64,000 bases of DNA from Apostichopus parvimensis (Eukaryota > Echinodermata > Holothuroidea > Aspidochirotida > Stichopodidae), in the NCBI GenBank assembly GCA_000934455.1, contig KN886993.1:19882-83881 (forward strand), written 5' to 3'. Positions within the stretch are counted from its first letter, which is position 1, and every line of letters starts with the position of its first letter. Positions 60,760-64,000 of this stretch are shown in pieces. Made by a program: the position numbers and the translations under genes. Under the pieces are notes generated by a model, which worked only from the letters and a program-made list of their open reading frames with translations, ran no database searches and had not been told where the DNA came from.

Positions 60760-61129
60760 TTAAAGACATTGAAGACTCGCCCCAAAACCGTGTGACCCCA
60801 TCTTTAGAAAGTTAACTTTCCGTTGCTTGCAAGTGACGTTTTGTTTGTGTCGCTACAAAATGCAGACAGTATTGAAACATGATACCTTGTTATCTTTAGC
60901 TGGACCTGAGATGTCCATCGCTGTATGGTTTGTACACTGTGCTGTGGGTATTGACCGCAGCTGTATGTACTGACTGTACACTAGTGTCTAATTACCGACG
61001 GTAGCAAGCAGTGAGTGTATTTTCTGGGATCGATGGTGGCGTCTAACACTTCTGTTACACCTCATTCGAAACTAGGTCAGATTACCGGCATTAGACGTTT
61101 CTTTTTGTGCGTGTCTTCACACCCTTTAA
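60760..61129 (+). mobile_element. TTAA-type MITE, copy 4, with known empty site
   Basis: TTAA at 60760-60763 and 61126-61129. The sister block reads AGTTTTAAGCTATTCACTTTG with a single TTAA and no element, so the TTAA is a target-site duplication. Confidence 0.85.
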
Positions 61130-61491
61130 GCTGTCCACTTTGTACCTATAGTTATACTTATGTGACAGCAAGCAAATGTCATGACCTTTGTTTTATGCAT
61201 GATTTATGGTTGATGTGTGTTAGAAAATTCAGAGGCGCAAGTGACACAGGTGGTTTCATTGACATGAATACATGTGGAAGTAAACTCTTCAACAATGTTC
61301 TGTGTTAAAAGAAAATTATGTTACCAAAGTTCCTGGAAAGTAAAAGATAAAACTTGTTTAAGATTTGTGTTCCATATTTGGATTGTTAATATCTGTTATG
61401 TTCATTTTTCTTTTGAGGTCTCATATTGATAATCTTGTTGTTTTTTTGCCTCTTATTCAGAATTTATAAAGGTCTGTATACACTTGTGATA

Positions 61492-61497
61492 AATAAA
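61492..61497 (+). terminator. AATAAA signal in the second copy of the duplicated block
   Basis: Counterpart of the signal at 59938, with the same GT-rich downstream sequence. Which copy, if either, serves DUSP19 cannot be told. Confidence 0.3.
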
Positions 61498-62082
61498 GAG
61501 GTAATGGTTTGTTAACAGTAAACTGAGTGTCGATTTATTTTTTGCAATAGTTGTAGTCAGCGGTTTGTACTGGCTACATATGACTGGTTACCAGTTATAA
61601 TGGTTACCAGTTACACTGCTTATAATTGGCTTGCTCACACCTGTATCCAAAAGACAATTATTCTTGAAATCCCATTCCTGCTAGGTTGTATTAAGTGAGG
61701 TCTAGCTGTGATCTCTGGTTTTATACAAGGTAGCCATTTTGACCGTTACAATGAAAAGCCTGTAAAATATCCACACCAGCCTATATGGCAGGGATAGCTT
61801 TGTTTCCTCTTTCAATATTAGTTGAAAATTTATAACGATATAAGAGCTTTGACATAAATTACCAAATCAACACTTCGATTAATTGCACTTCTATATTTTT
61901 ATATTTTCTGTCTTTGTGACCGTACATAAAACTGGTGATATAGTTTGACTAATTCTTAATTACTCAGGTCATCATTAAACTCTGTACTCTTTGGCCCTTG
62001 TCCATAATATGTGACAATTTCAAAGAGAAGTAAAAATTGGTGAAATTAAAATATAATGGAATACTGCTTGGGCTAAATTGAC

Positions 62083-62641
62083 CAAGGGCGTAGGAACCGG
62101 GGGGGCTGGGGGGGGCACCAGCCCCCCAGTGAAAAATATGGGGGGCGGAAGTATCATTCCGCCCCCGCTTTGCAAGTCAGAAAACCCCTTTTTCATTTCC
62201 AAATGAGAAAAATATCTCATTTGGAGCACCAAATTGCATCTAAGTCCAGGTGAAAATGCAAAATTATTTACAAAATGGAGTGGGTGTGGAAGTGTGCTAT
62301 ATTGCACCAAATTGCATCTGAGGCCACCTGGAAATGCAAAAAATTTCCAGACCCCTCCCCCAGGCCGGCCATCAGTCTTCAGCCCCCCCACTCAAAAGGA
62401 CCTTCCTACGCCACTGGTTTCAGATTAGATTTAGAAAAGTCCCTATGTTATCAATTTAATCTGATTGGCACTGTTTGCTTGTTAATAATAATTATCCTTT
62501 TCAAAATAGTTGAATATGATAAAACACTCGTTATAAAGTTCAACTTTCTGATCTGGGGGACACCCCCTCCCCTTATACCCCTCCCCAGGCCAGCCATCAG
62601 TCTTCAGCCCCCCCACTCAAAAGTACCTTCCTACGCCACTG
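62083..62641 (-). mobile_element. Composite hAT MITE (GGCGTAGGAA family) with duplication AAATTGAC
   Basis: AAATTGAC flanks at 62075-62082 and 62642-62649. The left end is CAAGGGCGTAGGAACC. A complete right end, CCTTCCTACGCCACTG, occurs at 62416 and again at 62641. Between them lie about 225 bases, of which 62417-62470 match host sequence at 59022-59075. Confidence 0.7.
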
Positions 62642-62943
62642 AAATTGACTACACTATGTGAAGTTCAATGTAACTTCTAGTACATCTGTGGTTTCTCAGC
62701 TAAAAGGCACGTAGGTGAACTAAGCTTCAATAGGTAAAATATCTAAGTAATTTGTGATATATCTCTAGTCTGACAATATATCTATTCCAAGACGGGATAC
62801 AACTTCCATCTTCAGATCATTTCAGGCAAATGTACAGAAGACTGGATTCAAATCCTGAATTCTAGCAAAATGTGTACTGATTTTAGCCAATTTCTAATAC
62901 CCTTGGCCTTCCCTTTACTCCTCCTTCTCCACTCCCCCCCACC

Positions 62944-63314
62944 CAGTGGCAGAGCTAGGGGTATTGGTCAAGGGGGGCGAGAATGGTCTGTAGGGGCGCT
63001 TTCGACACTATCTAAGCGGAGTGCCACCACAGGTTGGCGCGGAGCGTACAGAAATTTTTTGAGTAAAGATACTTCCTAGATCGCCGGAAATGACTCTTTC
63101 CTGGCCTACTAATTTGCAGATAAACGAAGAATAAATAGGTGTCATCGCCAACAAAATGTGACAAATGTCAATAGGTAGATGAGAGCGCAATAAAAAAGTA
63201 AATAATCGCGAATAAGTAAAACGTGGTAAAAAGCTGAAAAGGGCGCCAGCAGTCCATTTGAGTCAGTCAGGGGGGGCATTCGCCCCCCCTGACTATATGG
63301 ACGCTCCGCCACTG
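62944..63314. mobile_element. hAT-type MITE with 8-bp duplication CCCCCACC
   Basis: Starts CAGTGGCAGAGCTAGGGG and ends in the inverse of CAGTGGCGGAGCGTCC. CCCCCACC lies at 62936-62943 and 63315-63322. Inverted relative to the 23866 copy and similar throughout. Confidence 0.8.
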
Positions 63315-63555
63315 CCCCCACCCCTCCCTTTCAATCTCATTGTCCCTGTTATGCATTTGAACCCAACGATGCAACCTAATGAATATTCATCAAATTTAAT
63401 GGTCGAAACGAACCAATCAGATATTAGTCTTTGCTTCTGTCTACTTGTCAATTCAACATTGATCTCAGAAAGACCAACTAGACAGGCTTGCAGCAGTCAC
63501 AAGTTCCAAACCATCAAACCAGCTAACTCTGGATTTTTTTCTCCGGTCAGAAATC

Positions 63556-63711
63556 CTACTTATCTAATTTCTTGAACACTGTTGACTCCATATCTTTTCG
63601 TGGAGGCCGGTGAGGTTTGGTATCAAAGATCATTTTCCTTGCATAAGGGTTTTCATGTAGCCCAGCCTGTCTCAATGCCTGTTCCAGCTTTACCCTTGGG
63701 TCATTAGCCAC
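63556..63711 (-). CDS. Last coding exon of an unidentified gene
   Basis: An acceptor TTTTGCAG is followed by 51 codons and a TAG. The peptide starts VANDPRVKLEQALRQAGLHE, continues NPYARKMIFDTKPHRPPRKD and ends MESTVFKKLDK. Its amphipathic helix followed by a basic/proline tail looks like genuine protein, and the splice site, frame and codon use agree. I do not recognise the family. Upstream exons would lie beyond 64000. It is the only coding-looking sequence in the last 8 kb. Confidence 0.55.
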   Translation of the reverse strand: MANDPRVKLEQALRQAGLHENPYARKMIFDTKPHRPPRKDMESTVFKKLDK

Positions 63712-64000
63712 CTGCAAAACAAACAAACGAAATTATTTGTAAAAGCAACTTAGATTGAATTGAATTGAACTGAATTTATTTTCTACATTCCATTATTTTA
63801 CATTTTGAACAGTATAGGATAAATATAGATGGTATCAAATACAGTAAACAGTAAACATAGAGTATTGAAATAATATAAATGTGAGATGGAAGTAGAGGAA
63901 CCAGAAATAAGTGGATACTTTTCTGGTATGGTCCCTTTGTAACAAAGAAAGTGCAAAGATGAGTTTGTGGCACAAGTTTCTCTCACTATTAAATGTATTT
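63712..64000. other. Intron of the unidentified minus-strand gene
   Basis: AT-rich, lies upstream of the exon at 63556-63711; no further exon was recognised before the window ends. Confidence 0.4.

Larger units (their letters stand above)
60373..61712 (+). repeat. Duplicated block, copy 2 (with inserted MITE)
   Basis: Same sequence as 59177-60158 plus the 370-base TTAA element at 60760-61129. Continues into unique sequence after GAGGTCTAGCTGTGAT. Confidence 0.85.

Noticed and set aside
1-64000. Retroviral, LTR or Polinton-type elements
   Set aside because: I saw no paired LTRs, capsid, integrase or polymerase patterns on either strand.

Overview
This window is animal nuclear DNA. It is AT-rich and intron-dense, carries many short DNA transposons and long simple repeats, and has two runs of N (162 and 50 bases). 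Protein similarity to vertebrate genes and the style of the repeats suggest a marine invertebrate, plausibly a deuterostome such as an echinoderm; this assignment is an inference of low confidence. I rebuilt every gene by hand from splice sites, intron phases and remembered family sequences. No database search was possible.

Layout, left to right. (1) 1-6.3 kb: a pogo/Tigger-like transposon relic, a LINE fragment and a hAT MITE, then the probable 3' UTR of CCDC93. (2) 6.3-19.1 kb, minus strand: CCDC93, 17 coding exons, 629 residues, complete. (3) 19.1-23.0 kb: hAT and TTAA-type MITEs, a tRNA-derived SINE cut by an assembly gap, and a GC-rich patch. (4) 23.0-45.8 kb, minus strand: HACL1, 16 coding exons, about 573 residues. 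It ends in the peroxisomal signal SKL, uses a GC-AG last intron and has one apparent 2-base loss. (5) 32.9-37.9 kb, plus strand: a four-exon, 444-residue BEN-domain gene lying wholly inside the 9.8-kb eighth intron of HACL1. (6) 45.8-51.7 kb: no recognised gene; several repeats. (7) 51.7-55.7 kb, plus strand: a DUSP19-like dual-specificity phosphatase, 207 residues, with a possible long 3' UTR. (8) 55.7-63.5 kb: hairpin-bearing short elements, a locally duplicated block of about 1 kb, and more MITEs. (9) 63.56-63.71 kb, minus strand: the last coding exon of an unidentified gene.

The genes are not a pathway. CCDC93 serves endosomal recycling (CCC complex), HACL1 peroxisomal alpha-oxidation, DUSP19 is a MAPK-pathway phosphatase-family protein, and the BEN protein is probably a chromatin factor. 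The most informative points are the GC-AG intron that controls whether HACL1 carries its peroxisomal signal, the nested BEN gene, the paired empty and filled sites of a TTAA MITE, the composite hAT MITE, and a short inverted-repeat element with a hammerhead-like core. I did not find a convincing new biological system.
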